Below are positions 35,701 to 43,041 of a stretch of 64,000 nt of DNA, piece by piece. This DNA is from Nemertoderma westbladi (Eukaryota > Xenacoelomorpha > Nemertodermatida > Nemertodermatidae), in contig JAUCBJ010006816.1 of NCBI GenBank assembly GCA_032718475.1, positions 1-64,000 on the forward strand, read 5' to 3'. Under the pieces are notes generated by a model, which saw only the letters and a list, made by a program, of their open reading frames with translations, made no database searches and was not told the origin of the DNA. Each line of letters starts with the position of its first letter. Within the stretch, counting starts at the first letter, position 1. A program made the position numbers and the translations under genes.

Positions 35701-38700
35701 AGTCCCCGCAGTTCATACTGCGTAACAACTTCCGACAAATGTAACTTACTATCCTAAATAAACCGAAAACGCGGGGAAATATAGAAGTATATAAACACAA
35801 TATACACTATAAAATGTAAATGTAAAATTTTAAGTACTACTACTAGGTCGAGCGAACTCGGACAGTGGAAATTGAGATCCTTCCAGGCTTCCCGATTCTC
35901 CATAGTTGTCGCAATTTCGTTTCTCCCAAGTTCAGTATCCCTTTCAAGTTGATCTATATATGTTATGGCAGGTCGTCCACGACTACGCTTTCCATGAGTT
36001 GGTGGTTGCCAGCGAAGTAGATCTGGTATGACCTCGTCTTTACTTCGCCAGCAAATCTTAATCTGCGTTCACGGAGGGTGGTTGATACAGGTGGTTTAGT
36101 ACCATAAAGCTCGGCGTTTGTCATGTGCTGTCTCCAGCTGATGTTTAGGGCTGCCCTTAGTAGTCTTGTGTAGCAACCATCAATTCGTTGTTTAAGTGAT
36201 TTAGTCAGTGTCCAGGTCTCACCCCCGTATAAAAATACACTTTCCACTGTGGCTCGAAAGAACTTAGTCTTCAGGTGCCTGGAGAGATCTGATTTCCAGA
36301 TGGTATCCATTTTTGATAGAGCTACCCAAGCCTTTGCTTTCCTAACTTCTTATGTACTTTTTGCTACTCTCTATCCATGATCCAAGGTACTGGAAGTCAT
36401 CGACCTTCCTTAGTTGATTATTATCAATGGTTGTCAAGTTTCCATCAACATTAAAGGTCATGAATTCGGTCTTGCGTAGCATTTATATGCAAAAAAAATC
36501 AAAATTAAAATTTTAAGTAGTTAATTTTAAATTATGATATTGTGATTTTCCAACTGATCTCTCTATTCCAAAGTACAATTTATTAGTACAGTTTACAGAC
36601 TCTGTCTAGTTTTAGTATGAAAACTCTGAAACTTTGAGGCTGGAGGTTTGTCAAGCCGCCTCTCAGTAAAATAATCCGCAATTTAATTTTTCAGGTAACA
36701 CGCATGGCAGTTATCAGCAAACTTGACACAGACTTTGATGTGATATTGATATCCATTCGACATTAACTTTAATTTACATTAAATCGGACGTACGAACTAA
36801 ACTTTATGCTATTGGCTCTCCTCTTAAAGATGTGATGTTGTCTGCCCACATTTCGTATTTATCTGATCTGTACAATTAGATCTGCTACATTCAGCAATTA
36901 ATAGTTATCTATAGGGGTGTGCCGGATATCCGGGCGGGCCGGAATTCCGGCCGGATTTAAAATCCGGTTCCGGCTCCGGCCGGATTTCAATTTTTGGCCG
37001 GATTTCAATTTCAGGGAATTGTTGACAAAATTTACAATTAATGTAAATTAAAAAAAAACATCAAAATTAATTTTCTTTTAAATTCAAACAAATTTAAACA
37101 TAAGCAAATACAATTATTTTTTTTATAAAAAACAATTATTTTCATAGTATGACTATCTACATGCTGAGCTGACTGACTACTTTTTACCAAGAATATTTGT
37201 ATTTGGTTGGGATCAGCCTCACTAACACTTAATATATAATAAATAATACATGTATATCCATATACTAATTATAACTAGTCAATAACTATTATATTGAACC
37301 AGCTCGCAAGCGTTTTTTGTTATGTCTAGGTAGGTTTGTTATAAATTGATATTAAGCTTACAACCGTGATTGACCAGGTTATATATTCGACAGGCAATTT
37401 AGAAACTCTTAGTAAATCCAATTTAATTCAGAGAGTTTAAAAAAAACTACAGCTACTGTATTACTTCGTTCTATTTTTCTATTTGCAATTTAGTTATCAA
37501 ATCAATCCATTATATTAAATTATCAAATCGTCGTAGGTTATGGTACAAAAATATTAGTTTATCTTCGCGATCCGGAAGTAGACGAGAGCGGTTCTTATCA
37601 AATACATTACCAGCCTCTACAAATATTCGCTCGGAATAAATTGGACGGTGGTGATACTAAATATACGTGTACAAGAATTTGTAAAAAATTAGGAAATGAT
37701 CCCTTATTTGCAGCCAACCAACGCATAACACTCTTCTCGTCCCGGGATAATTGACATACTTATCTACTTCTGAATTCATAATATTAATTAATTTTTTTTA
37801 CAAATCCCGCTCCGGCTCCGGCCTGGCCGGTTTGAAAATAGTCAATCCGGCACATCCCTAGTTATCTATCAGTAATAGGTACCCATCTTTCTGTCAGAAT
37901 GTTACCAAAGTAACTACATGTATTCACTTGTAACTATGTTGGTCCGTTAAACACCAACCTGTATAAGTGACTGTATTTCTGCGTCTGACAGCCCATGTCG
38001 TTGCTTTAACCGCTGCTCTTGGCGGCTTTCTGTGGTGTCCAAGCAAATGACCATGTCCACGTCCCCAATCTGTTCTTCGAATTCCTGGCATTGTTCTAAC
38101 GATCGGGGAAAACCTGAGAAATAAGAAAACAATTAAGTCTAATTAACAGTAATTAACAATTAAGTACTAAGAGTGTTATATATGATATATTTGATATTTA
38201 TTTATACTAGTGGAGAGATACTTTAGTTTATTGTTTTGGTTGAAATAACTGTGTCACTGTAACCTGCTCCTTTCCCTTAATTCAACATTGAATTCGTCGA
38301 GATGGGATTTGCGTCACGCCACCCACCCTCCCCCCCCCCCCCCCCCCCCTGTTAACATTTTCAATACATTTCCCATGAAAAGTTTAATCTTAGCGACAAA
38401 CAGGCTGAGACCGCATGCTGATTTATTAACCGGTTACAAATCTAAAGCGTTGTTTGGGGTAGTGGGGGCATTGCGTCATCCAAAATCCGTGACAACACTC
38501 TACCACAGTAAATAAAAACAGTGGGGCGTTGTCAAAAATGGCAACAAACAACGTGATATCAGATGATTACAGTTATATATTCAAATTACTACCAAAGTTT
38601 GGCTCCGCATATCACAAGTCGCATGAAAGAATCAATCATTTGGGGACAACGCACAAAATATCGGGAAAACACTCAAAATGTCGGGAAAACACTTAAGTAA

Positions 38701-41700
38701 TGTAATTCAGTATTCTGCAATTACTATTCACCAGTTAGCTAACGGTAGAGCTACATAGTTTGTGGTTCTATAGTTAAAGGATCTCCGCATACGGGTACCG
38801 CTGTTACGGTTTATGGGTGTTATCACAAACTAGGGACAGGTGTCCCTTGATGGCCTAACTCTCGTAACTGTCAATAATAATAATAATAATAATACATATT
38901 TATTTATATAGCGCCTTTCTAGGCATATTTCAAGGCGCTTATTGAATAAAATTAACAATACGGTAAAAAAACAGTAAAAACATGTTGACATAAAAACATA
39001 TATACAATGATTTAAAATGAGTTAAAAAGGCGCATCATGGTACTCGCGTTGAAATAAAACAGTTTTCAGTTTCGATTTAAAAATTGTCAATGTAGTGGCT
39101 GATCGCACGTCGTAAGGTAGTGAGTTCCTAACACGTGGCCCGGCAATGGAGAAGGCGCGCCTACCATAGTTCTCTAGCGAGTACCGAGGGGTTACCAAAA
39201 GATTACCCGCGCTCGAACGTAAATTTCTACCGGGTGTGTATGGCGTCAATAAGTCGCTGAGATAATGCGGCGCCAAGCCATTCACACTCTTATAGCACAA
39301 CATTGCCTGTTTGAATTCCACCTGTCTAATAATAGGGAGCCAATGAAGTCGTTTTAGAACGGGAGTTATGTGTTCTCGCTTCTTGACACTTCCTAATAGT
39401 CGCGCGGCAGAGTTTTGTACATATTGCAACTTTTTCATATATTTGGCAGGCAATCCATAATAAAGAGAATTATTATTATCCAATTTACTTGTAATAAAAG
39501 CATGTATTAAGATTTCCAAGTCGGGTTTGCAGAGATATCGCTTGATTTTTGAGAGGTTCCGAAGATGGTAGAACGAGTCTCGCACAACATTGGAGATTTG
39601 TTTTTTAAAGGTAAGGTGCGAGTACATGATGAAACCTATATTGCGCGCGTGATCACGTGATCACACACGTGATCACTGTTAGATATAAAATCATTTCCAA
39701 TATTAACTTTGATGAGGACAACTTGCTCACCAAATCGAGACTGCAGTAAAAGTACCTCGGTTTTATCTGAATTCATTTTTATAAAATGGTCCTTCATCCA
39801 AATTCTTACATCTCTGAGACAATTTTCGGTTATACTTACAGCATCCACATAATTAATAGGTTTGAATGATTATGTACAACGGCGTGTCGTCAGCATACAA
39901 ATGGAGAGAAAGGCCGTATTTTCTGATTACCTGTGATAGTGAACGAGTATATATCGAAAAAAGTAGTGGACCAAGCACTGATCCTTGGGGTAATCCAAAC
40001 TTAATATCTTTGTGCTTGGAATAAGACTCCCCAATCCTGACTCCTTGTGTTCGTCCATGGAGATATTATTTGAACCAATTCAATGCCGTCCCACGAACCC
40101 CGATATAATTATCCATGATATATATTAGTTTATTGTGATCGACAGTGTCAAATGCGGCACTTAGATCTAATAATATCAGCAGCACTGTTGAGCCACCATC
40201 AATTTCACGCAATATATCGTTGTTGACCTTCAATAAAGCAGTTTCTGTGCCATGGAACTGCCGGTAGGCACTCTGCATTGTTACGATTACTGATATTACT
40301 ACTATTATTACTATTACTGTCACATAAATCTAATGAATACGATACGAACCCGAGATAACGAATCCAGCGGCAGTGCTGCATTGCGATTCGATGGTTTCCC
40401 TGAGTAAACCGACCAATTGGGGCTCGAGCGGGCGTGTGGAGTCTACCACGGTGTCGTACTGAGGGTAATGAGACCTAGCCTCAGTGGTGACGTCAGAGAC
40501 AGAATTAAACAATAAATGCTGCACCGGAAGATGTATGTAACCGTACCTAGTGAAATAAAGTAAACATGAAATAAAGTAAATAGCGATAAGAGGTAAAGAT
40601 AGAGGTAGATGGAGGATGGAGGATGTAGATAGAGAGATAGAGGTAAAGAGCGATTATAACAATGTAGTGAAATAAAGTAAAGATCGATTATAACAATGTA
40701 GTGAAATAAAGAAATAGAGGGAATATAACAATTAGTGAAATAAAGTAATGAGCTATTATAACAATGTAGTGAAATAAAGTAAATAGCGATTATAACAATG
40801 TAGTGAAATAAAGGGCATATTCTCACTGGTGAAAGAAAATACGATATTGAAGTAAAGTTTAGACTTCACTGAACGTAGCATCACTCTGCAGAAACAACCT
40901 GACACATTTTTACAGAGCGTTGCTGCATCGACTACACATTATTTCCCTCAACACGCTACTTTATAACTTCGACTACAAATTACTTCTCTACCTTGCTACT
41001 TTATTACCTCTTCTACACATTATTTCCTTCAACATGCTACTTTATTAGGCACTTGTGTCAAATAGGGGACCCTCATAACCTGCTAATCCTGAAATCACAT
41101 AAACTTCGGTTAGTAAAGGAGCAGGTTACAAAGACGAGATGAAAGGAACCAAAACAATAAACGAGAGTTAGGAATATTGTTATCACCTGCTAAATATCAG
41201 GATTAGCAGGTGATTTCAGTTAGCAGATAGGAGGGTCCCCTATTTAACACCAGTGCCCTTTATTACCTCCACTACACATTATTTCCCTGTTCTCTGAACA
41301 TTATTTCCCTTACCTCTCTGCGATTTTCTCCGCTTGACGGTCTTTCCCGGATCCTGGACTCCCGACGAGGAAGACAATCCTGTAACTCCTTTGCGGCGCC
41401 GCGTTACTAGACCAGATCCCCGGTAACGGGGTCCCTCCAACGCCCTCCGGCGGTTCGGTAACGTAACGCGGGGGCGGCCCTTCCTCCTCGGTCTGGACGC
41501 CGTTGTCGTCCCGTTCCGGGACGATCGGAGGCAGCGGCTCCGACGCGAACGTCGACCACCGGATGCCGTCCGGTCCGGCGTTCCGGGCAGTCCGGAGGCA
41601 CTGCTCCAGGTAGGCTACCGGGTCCGACGGACGGTTGTACATGACCCCCGCCATTAAACTCTCGAACAGCTGCGGAATCTCTTTAACCGCTACGTAGTCT

Positions 41701-41756
41701 TTCGCTTGCTCACGGTAGGTAACCCGTGGTGGTTTTAACTCAGCGTCATCAGACAT
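22639..41756 (-). CDS. AK5: adenylate kinase 5 orthologue, spliced gene (eight exons, 3' part missing)
   Basis: The join of 41756-41314, 40546-40350, 38113-37959, 35753-35606, 33829-33740, 33483-33262, 22975-22941 and 22804-22639 keeps one frame and gives 485 codons. AK5 is a cytosolic nucleoside monophosphate kinase with two kinase domains. Visible here: a DPY-30/RIIa-like dimerisation segment (residues about 22-60, KEIPQLFESLMAGVMYNRP), a degenerate first kinase domain (P-loop GSPGSGKD at 132-139, GFPRSL, DRDEDEIFYD), an acidic linker, and the start of a second domain with a canonical P-loop GGPGSGKG (447-454) and SSGDLLR. Compared with vertebrate AK5 (about 560 residues), roughly the last 125 residues are not found; their exons may lie left of the window or be lost. 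Introns hold most of the mobile elements of 23000-41300. Confidence 0.88.
22941..22975 (-). CDS. AK5: AK5 exon 7 (short linker exon)
   Basis: A 35-nt exon flanked by TTTTTAG and GTTAGTG. It starts in phase 1 and ends in phase 0, fitting both neighbours, and encodes GKYDGKLDNDSQ. It is recognisable only because both splice phases agree; it could be alternatively used. Confidence 0.65.
23000..24170. other. AK5 intron sequence
   Basis: Part of the long intron between exons 6 and 7. It contains a poly-A/purine tract at 23686-23745 and the string GGAGCAGGTTACAG at about 23076, shared with 38262 (inverted) and the MITE at 41048-41257, hinting at a common small repeat. No gene is recognised. Confidence 0.4.
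24175..24310 (-). mobile_element. tRNA-like SINE containing a hammerhead ribozyme, copy 1
   Basis: On the minus strand the element reads TGGCTGAGCTGGTTAGCGC (24299-24281), which fits a polymerase III A box, then the hammerhead motif, then GGTTCAACCCC (24239-24229), which fits a B box, and then a tail with CACTTCTGAACAAAACCATT. The second copy at 32948-33085 is on the opposite strand and shares head and tail over about 110 bp. The insert between the boxes replaces the anticodon arm region of a tRNA. It lies 160 bp left of the LTR element. Confidence 0.7.
24240..24285 (-). ncRNA. type I hammerhead ribozyme (intact core)
   Basis: Read on the minus strand: AGCGCTA (stem I, 24285-24279), CTGATGA (24278-24272), GGCC-TGGTA-GGCC (stem II and loop), GAAA (24258-24255), a two-base-pair stem III with loop GTAC, the cleavage triplet GTA ending at 24247, and TAGCGCT (stem I, 24246-24240). 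All invariant core bases are present, stems I and II pair perfectly, and the predicted cleavage is 3' of 24247. Stem I could extend by four wobble pairs into the A- and B-box sequences. The very short stem III is typical of hammerheads in animal repeats, which often work best as dimers. Activity is inferred, not shown. Confidence 0.85.
24471..25649 (-). repeat. LTR (3' LTR of the pol-less element, copy 1)
   Basis: 1179 bp. It matches 31721-32900 nearly throughout, with only about nine scattered base differences and one short replaced block near 25350. Read on the minus strand it begins TGTAAAGGCTTTTGCGG and ends GCGCGAACA. The sequence just before it in element sense, CTGGGAGCG, is a short purine-rich stretch that may be the plus-strand primer. 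Confidence 0.92.
25727..26341 (-). pseudogene. C-terminal part of the element's second protein (ORF B), copy 1
   Basis: 204 codons ending shortly before the 3' LTR. The last 100 or so residues match the C-terminus of the 1070-codon frame at 44309-47521 (KPRKFLTTHGPPTA, STEVDIDQPGTSTGGYTDRN, and a basic tail RKRRPRKKD). Upstream, QRQAEENQLEEKHI joins straight onto YRARERELKRI, so about 880 residues present in copy 2, including its zinc knuckles, are deleted here. The N-terminal 100 residues (helical, charged) have no counterpart in copy 2. The function is unknown. Confidence 0.7.
26364..26663 (-). pseudogene. middle fragment of ORF B, copy 1
   Basis: An open stretch of about 99 codons without an ATG at its start; it contains NSITDPPELYSLFKDLVLP. 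It follows directly after a TGA that ends the preceding frame (after YGSFE). No counterpart exists in copy 2, so copy 2 probably lost it. I do not recognise the sequence. Confidence 0.5.
26664..27276 (-). pseudogene. N-terminal part of ORF B, copy 1
   Basis: Starts MTELIEDDLGIREKYNLP and aligns with the 279-codon frame of copy 2 (47253-48092) at about 85% by eye. An internal deletion and frame change at about 26830 remove about 55 residues found in copy 2; the frame resumes as YYCDECPRPNQQ with a Cys/His-rich, basic segment and stops at a TGA near 26670. The pattern C-x2-C followed by a later Cys and His could bind zinc, but it is not a standard knuckle. Confidence 0.6.
27533..28432 (-). CDS. 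coiled-coil protein of the pol-less LTR element, C-terminal half (ORF A)
   Basis: About 299 codons. The first 100 or so are built of repeated EAERKA-type heptads with long alanine runs, a strong coiled coil. The rest is proline- and charge-rich, probably disordered (DEGDTTDPEGGGNR, then LSRRRRMSHRQKLPDLPPAV), ending in a short helical tail. It overlaps the frame at 28155-29537 and is most likely its continuation, reached by a single-base change of frame at a run of seven A near 28378. Position right after the leader and before ORF B suggests a Gag-like structural role, by inference only. Confidence 0.6.
   Translation of the reverse strand: MMKDSASLGSKKNKSRKKRIEDRKTAAAAVAAAEAERKVAEVERKAAEAAAEAKAAAAAVEAERKAAAAEAERKAAEAERKRAVVEAERRASEETTQLELENIQENQDCINKQLTASHMQMMNRSTPKRQGYTSSDEGDTTDPEGGGNRSRLSRRRRMSHRQKLPDLPPAVRRQLTNTDLGSTEPTDQIIKIERLPTIVDEPEIIRPVLEATPSVIETPVLPEPTSKFPLHSTKLPVPHRTTPETVHALDSERNINDLSPVVPRLPATMLAAPASAVEWVNEGRRGMNLLLGQMQETVH
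28155..29537 (-). CDS. Gag-like protein of the pol-less LTR element, N-terminal half (ORF A)
   Basis: 460 codons from an ATG at 29537 (MSDTKQNLSDSL). Residues 1-110 are low-complexity; about 110-380 are helical and look folded (for example LPAAVLTRVLIAVEEHQIDW and YLSDYQRFLGDEELRRRLSG), a size fitting a capsid domain; the end runs into AKFDERLRIARVQEEQVKKK. The last 75 codons (SGSGRSRKKSG repeats) are what the alanine/glutamate coiled-coil DNA looks like in the wrong frame, so the true frame changes near 28378. I recognise no family. Confidence 0.65.
   Translation of the reverse strand: MSDTKQNLSDSLLDTTICDPDRSVERVRPKFNSPPTVIKIIPPVVVSDPRLVQHRRSIIGTRAQVKWDQEAAEQQQHSSRELISQRPDSSSSADTVELTPEHGAKMADAVYSDPLLILPAAVLTRVLIAVEEHQIDWARSKRSTKDSYAGYTREELKSIVESQWNFPGPGILFDLSEAASEDIHRMGVTKETSDPAVWKRSAAGYVQGFFSSMERLEEQLFRQPQGPQEQGELLYQVRERILRIRLILSAFEEASKRRQDTSLQVAVKTWFQRVSLQIQGTAQWKSQLAERSTHGESTDATFSQVESEVTAEKPHKRDAIDIYLSDYQRFLGDEELRRRLSGLCPNSEGTKLVLDAIDAEMIAANQAKFDERLRIARVQEEQVKKKTYRRQKDSSSGSGSGRSRKKSGRSGKKSGRGSGRGKSGSCSSRSGKKSGSGRSGKKSGRSGKKASSGRSRTKSI
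29650..29930. repeat. two direct copies of a unit of about 135 bp with ATACCGGTAT palindromes
   Basis: The block from CAGAATACCGGTATATAATT through CCTATCGTGAATACCGGTAT occurs at about 29725-29805 and 29850-29925 with near identity. It lies in the untranslated leader of the LTR element, just upstream of ORF A. Confidence 0.75.
30875..31450. repeat. 291-bp direct tandem repeat in the leader of the LTR element
   Basis: ATTACGCTAC at 30879 recurs at 31170, and the following roughly 280 bp match closely (for example CAAACGCTGGCAGACTACTA and CTCCGAAATGGTTAGTTAGT). The repeat lies in the 2.2-kb leader between the 5' LTR and ORF A. No open frame is conserved between copies. Confidence 0.85.
31721..32900 (-). 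repeat. LTR (5' LTR of the pol-less element, copy 1)
   Basis: 1180 bp, near-identical to 24471-25649. In element sense, the sequence after its end (ATAACAGTTATTGCTTC) does not start with TGG, so no conventional tRNA primer site is obvious. Confidence 0.92.
32948..33085 (+). mobile_element. tRNA-like SINE with hammerhead, copy 2
   Basis: The plus strand reads GTGGCTGAACTGGTTAGCGC (A-box-like), the hammerhead region, GGTTCAACCGCCGG (B-box-like), and the tail CCACTTCTGAACAAAAAACC. It is inverted relative to copy 1 on the other side of the LTR element. Confidence 0.68.
32968..33013 (+). ncRNA. hammerhead ribozyme, cleavage triplet mutated
   Basis: Stem I (AGCGCTA / TAGCGCT), CTGATGA, stem II GGCC-TGTTA-GGCC and GAAA are all as in copy 1. 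The base at the U16.1 position is C instead of U (GCA in place of GTA), which removes the required pair with A15.1 at the cleavage site. This copy is therefore probably inactive. Confidence 0.75.
33262..33483 (-). CDS. AK5: AK5 exon 6 (acidic, disordered linker)
   Basis: 222 nt, phase 1 in and phase 1 out, flanked by TATACAG and GTGAGTT. It encodes a glycine/acid-rich linker (SGSGRDIEEFGG, AGSDAGEDDEAHVDLSGL) between the two kinase domains. Vertebrate AK5 also has an acidic linker here, though it is shorter. Confidence 0.8.
33740..33829 (-). CDS. AK5: AK5 exon 5 (linker)
   Basis: 90 nt, phase 1 in and out, flanked by CATTTAG and GTAAATA. It encodes a proline-rich, basic stretch (TPYKRPPPLPAIRGKTPV) before the acidic linker. 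Splice signals and phases agree with both neighbours. Confidence 0.75.
   Translation of the reverse strand, partial: VHLINDRLLYLQLEVKHLFKATRYKKEMS
34841..35614 (-). repeat. 20-bp minisatellite of 39 tandem 5' splice sites
   Basis: On the minus strand the unit is ACCAGGTGAGATACCGATAG, repeated from the last bases of AK5 exon 4 into the intron. The donor of exon 4 (CCAG/GTGAG at 35606/35605) is the first unit, and each of the next 38 units carries the same donor consensus (one reads GTGATA). Only a few units vary (C/T). The open frame seen through it on the plus strand is an artefact. Confidence 0.95.
35606..35753 (-). CDS. AK5: AK5 exon 4 (end of first kinase domain)
   Basis: 148 nt, phase 0 in and phase 1 out, after a TATTTAG acceptor. 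It encodes RRIEGDRDEDEIFYDVATLI and EELFITDRP, matching the last strand and helix of the first kinase domain of AK5. Its donor is the first of the 39 tandem donor copies. Use of the second donor would add 20 nt and shift the frame; three or more added units bring an in-frame stop. Confidence 0.88.
35840..36490 (-). pseudogene. RTE-like LINE fragment
   Basis: On the minus strand: EFMTFNVDGNL and DDFQYLGSW, then TKFFRATVESVFLYGGETWT, then LRAALNISWRQHMTN and RERRLRFAGE, and traces of the C-terminus to about 35840. This is the stretch after the reverse transcriptase domain of RTE-type elements. Stops and frame changes show it is dead. It lies in the AK5 intron between exons 3 and 4. Confidence 0.8.
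36912..37860 (-). mobile_element. internally deleted hAT transposon with 8-bp target duplication
   Basis: The ends read TAGGGGTGTGCCGGAT and, inverted, TAGGGATGTGCCGGAT. The flanks both read GTTATCTA (36904-36911 and 37861-37868), the 8-bp duplication of hAT transposons. Near the right end (about 37545-37740, minus strand) a remnant reads SERIFVEAGNVFDKNRSRL followed by DKLIFLYHN, the C-terminal dimerisation region of hAT transposases. The rest of the transposase is gone. Subterminal GCCGG repeats are frequent at both ends. Confidence 0.88.
37959..38113 (-). CDS. AK5: AK5 exon 3 (first kinase domain)
   Basis: 155 nt, phase 1 in and phase 0 out, between TTCTCAG and GTTGGTG. It begins by completing GFPRSLEQC, the nucleotide-binding DGFPR-type motif, with Ser-Gly in place of Asp-Gly before FPR. 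It continues DMVICLDTTESRQEQRLKQR; the usual LID insertion is reduced. Confidence 0.88.
38330..38349. repeat. poly-C tract
   Basis: A run of about 20 C in the AK5 intron. The open frame spanning it has no recognisable content. Confidence 0.85.
38877..40278 (-). mobile_element. 5'-truncated CR1/L2-like LINE
   Basis: On the minus strand it starts at QSAYRQFHGTETALLKV (reverse transcriptase), with DLSAAFDTVDH, GLPQGSVLGPLLF and the catalytic YADDT. After a frame-damaged stretch (39630-39850) a clean 201-codon frame (39022-39627) covers the C-terminus (LKRLHWLPI, GRRAFSIAGPRVRNSLP). The 3' end carries an AAGGCGCTATATAAATAAAT hairpin-like tail and an ATT microsatellite at 38877-38892, as in L2/CR1 elements. 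It lies in the AK5 intron between exons 2 and 3. Confidence 0.88.
40350..40546 (-). CDS. AK5: AK5 exon 2 (first kinase domain)
   Basis: 197 nt, phase 2 in and phase 1 out. The acceptor is TTTCACTAG. The donor is GTTCGT, weaker than the other donors of the gene. It encodes YGYIHLPVQHLLF, in which the AMP-binding G-D-L-L-R-type motif has become QHLLF, then ESQCSTAAGFVISG leading into the FPRS motif of exon 3. Confidence 0.82.
40560..41045. repeat. degenerate tandem repeats of about 35-55 bp
   Basis: Units containing ACAATGTAGTGAAATAAAGT recur between 40640 and 40815; another set with GCTACTTTATTACCTC and TACACATTATTTCC recurs from about 40935 to 41290, interrupted by the MITE at 41048-41257. 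The two sets are roughly inverted relative to each other. Confidence 0.6.
41048..41257. mobile_element. 210-bp hAT-type MITE with 8-bp target duplication
   Basis: The ends are inverted repeats of 27 bp (GGCACTTGTGTCAAATAGGG against GGCACTGGTGTTAAATAGGG, then GACCCTC in both). CTTTATTA flanks both sides (41040-41047 and 41258-41265). No coding sequence. It inserted into a tandem repeat in the intron between AK5 exons 1 and 2. Confidence 0.85.
41314..41756 (-). CDS. AK5: AK5 exon 1 (start, DPY-30-like segment, first P-loop)
   Basis: 443 nt from the ATG at 41756 (MSDDAELKPP) to AG/GTAAGG. Residues 22-60 (YVAVKEIPQLFESLMAGVMY, then DPVAYLEQCL) match the N-terminal DPY-30/RIIa-like segment of vertebrate AK5. 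A proline-rich linker follows, then RIVFLVGSPGSGKDRQAEKI: the P-loop keeps the glycines and lysine, but Gly-Thr after the lysine is Asp-Arg, so catalysis in this domain is doubtful. The local DNA is GC-rich, unlike the surrounding introns, which suggests a CpG-rich 5' end. Confidence 0.88.
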
Positions 41757-41769
41757 TTTGCTTGTCAAG

Positions 41770-43041
41770 AATCCTACCTTTCACGTACAAAATTCTTCCT
41801 AGAGAATCGTAAAGTTTATTGTGGTTGATTCGCGTTTAATTAATGTTGCTTAATAGACCCCAAAATCAGAAAATAATTTGCAAATTTGTTACTTATTCAA
41901 TCGCACTCAGAATAAAAAATCTAAATTTACCTACTGGTAGCGTAGCGCGTAACAGTAGTAGCAGTCCAGTCAGTACTGAAGTAGGCCTACTGCTCTCATA
42001 GATTACAGTATCATATTTATTTGTAGCCTACATGGACGCCTATATTAATTAGCTGACTCCCAGCTGCCAGCAGACACTCTGATATACAGTCATCAGGATC
42101 ACCGCAGCCATTGCCGTAACGGCAAATAATAAGCTAAGTATTATTTGTAGGAAGGCCAGGACACCTACGGTAGGTCGTAGGCTTATAAACACACTGACAG
42201 TCCCGAATCTAACTTATAAGTTATTGTTTACAGTGTAGCTAGGCAACACATATGAGTGGGAATTTGAAATCATATTGTTAAGTATTCTCATTAAAGTACA
42301 ATAGCAAACAAAGCAAAATTGAAATGCTTTTAAGAGTATTATTATCTGACGGGTTGTTAATTGTTGAAAAAGTTATTTAGTTGCTGAAAGCGTGAAGAAA
42401 ATAACAATTAATTGAAGGCAATGGTCGCTCTGTTATCCTAGAAATTACTTTACTCACGCCGTTGCCGCGGGCCAGCCAGCATAGGGGATACTTTTTGGTA
42501 ACCATCTGGAACTTTTATTTTTGGGTAGACCTATGTTTTGGCCATTCATTTTGAAATGATAACAAATCTGAATCAGTAGCTGACTTGGTGTTATCAGCGG
42601 TTGTCATGGAAATGGCAAAATAACAAACATGCTGTAGTAGTCTAAGAACTCAATATAAATTCTTCGCATCTTCTGAAAAAGATAGCTTACAAAAGAGTCT
42701 TACAATTCTAAATGTGTCATAAAATTCTGGAGTATAATTATTGTTGCCATGGGAGCGCTGCTAAATTAAAACTGACATGTTTTAGAAAATTGGCTACCAT
42801 TCTAGAACAATATCATTATTTTAAAAACAAATTGTTAAATATTAGTTTTGGAAAACTTTGGTATACTGAGAGCGAAACTTTTTTGTTATAACGGTTATAT
42901 ATATGGTACAAAAGTTATACCCATGTCTGAAATATTTTTCTTTATCAATATTTTAATCTCATTCCACTCTGTTCCAAAATTATGACAAAATATTTAGGTC
43001 AATGAAAAGCAATCAATCATAATATAACTACAGTACAATGC
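41770..43041. other. region upstream of AK5
   Basis: AT-rich, without recognised genes or repeats. The AK5 promoter is presumably in the first few hundred bases, but no clear element was identified. Confidence 0.35.
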
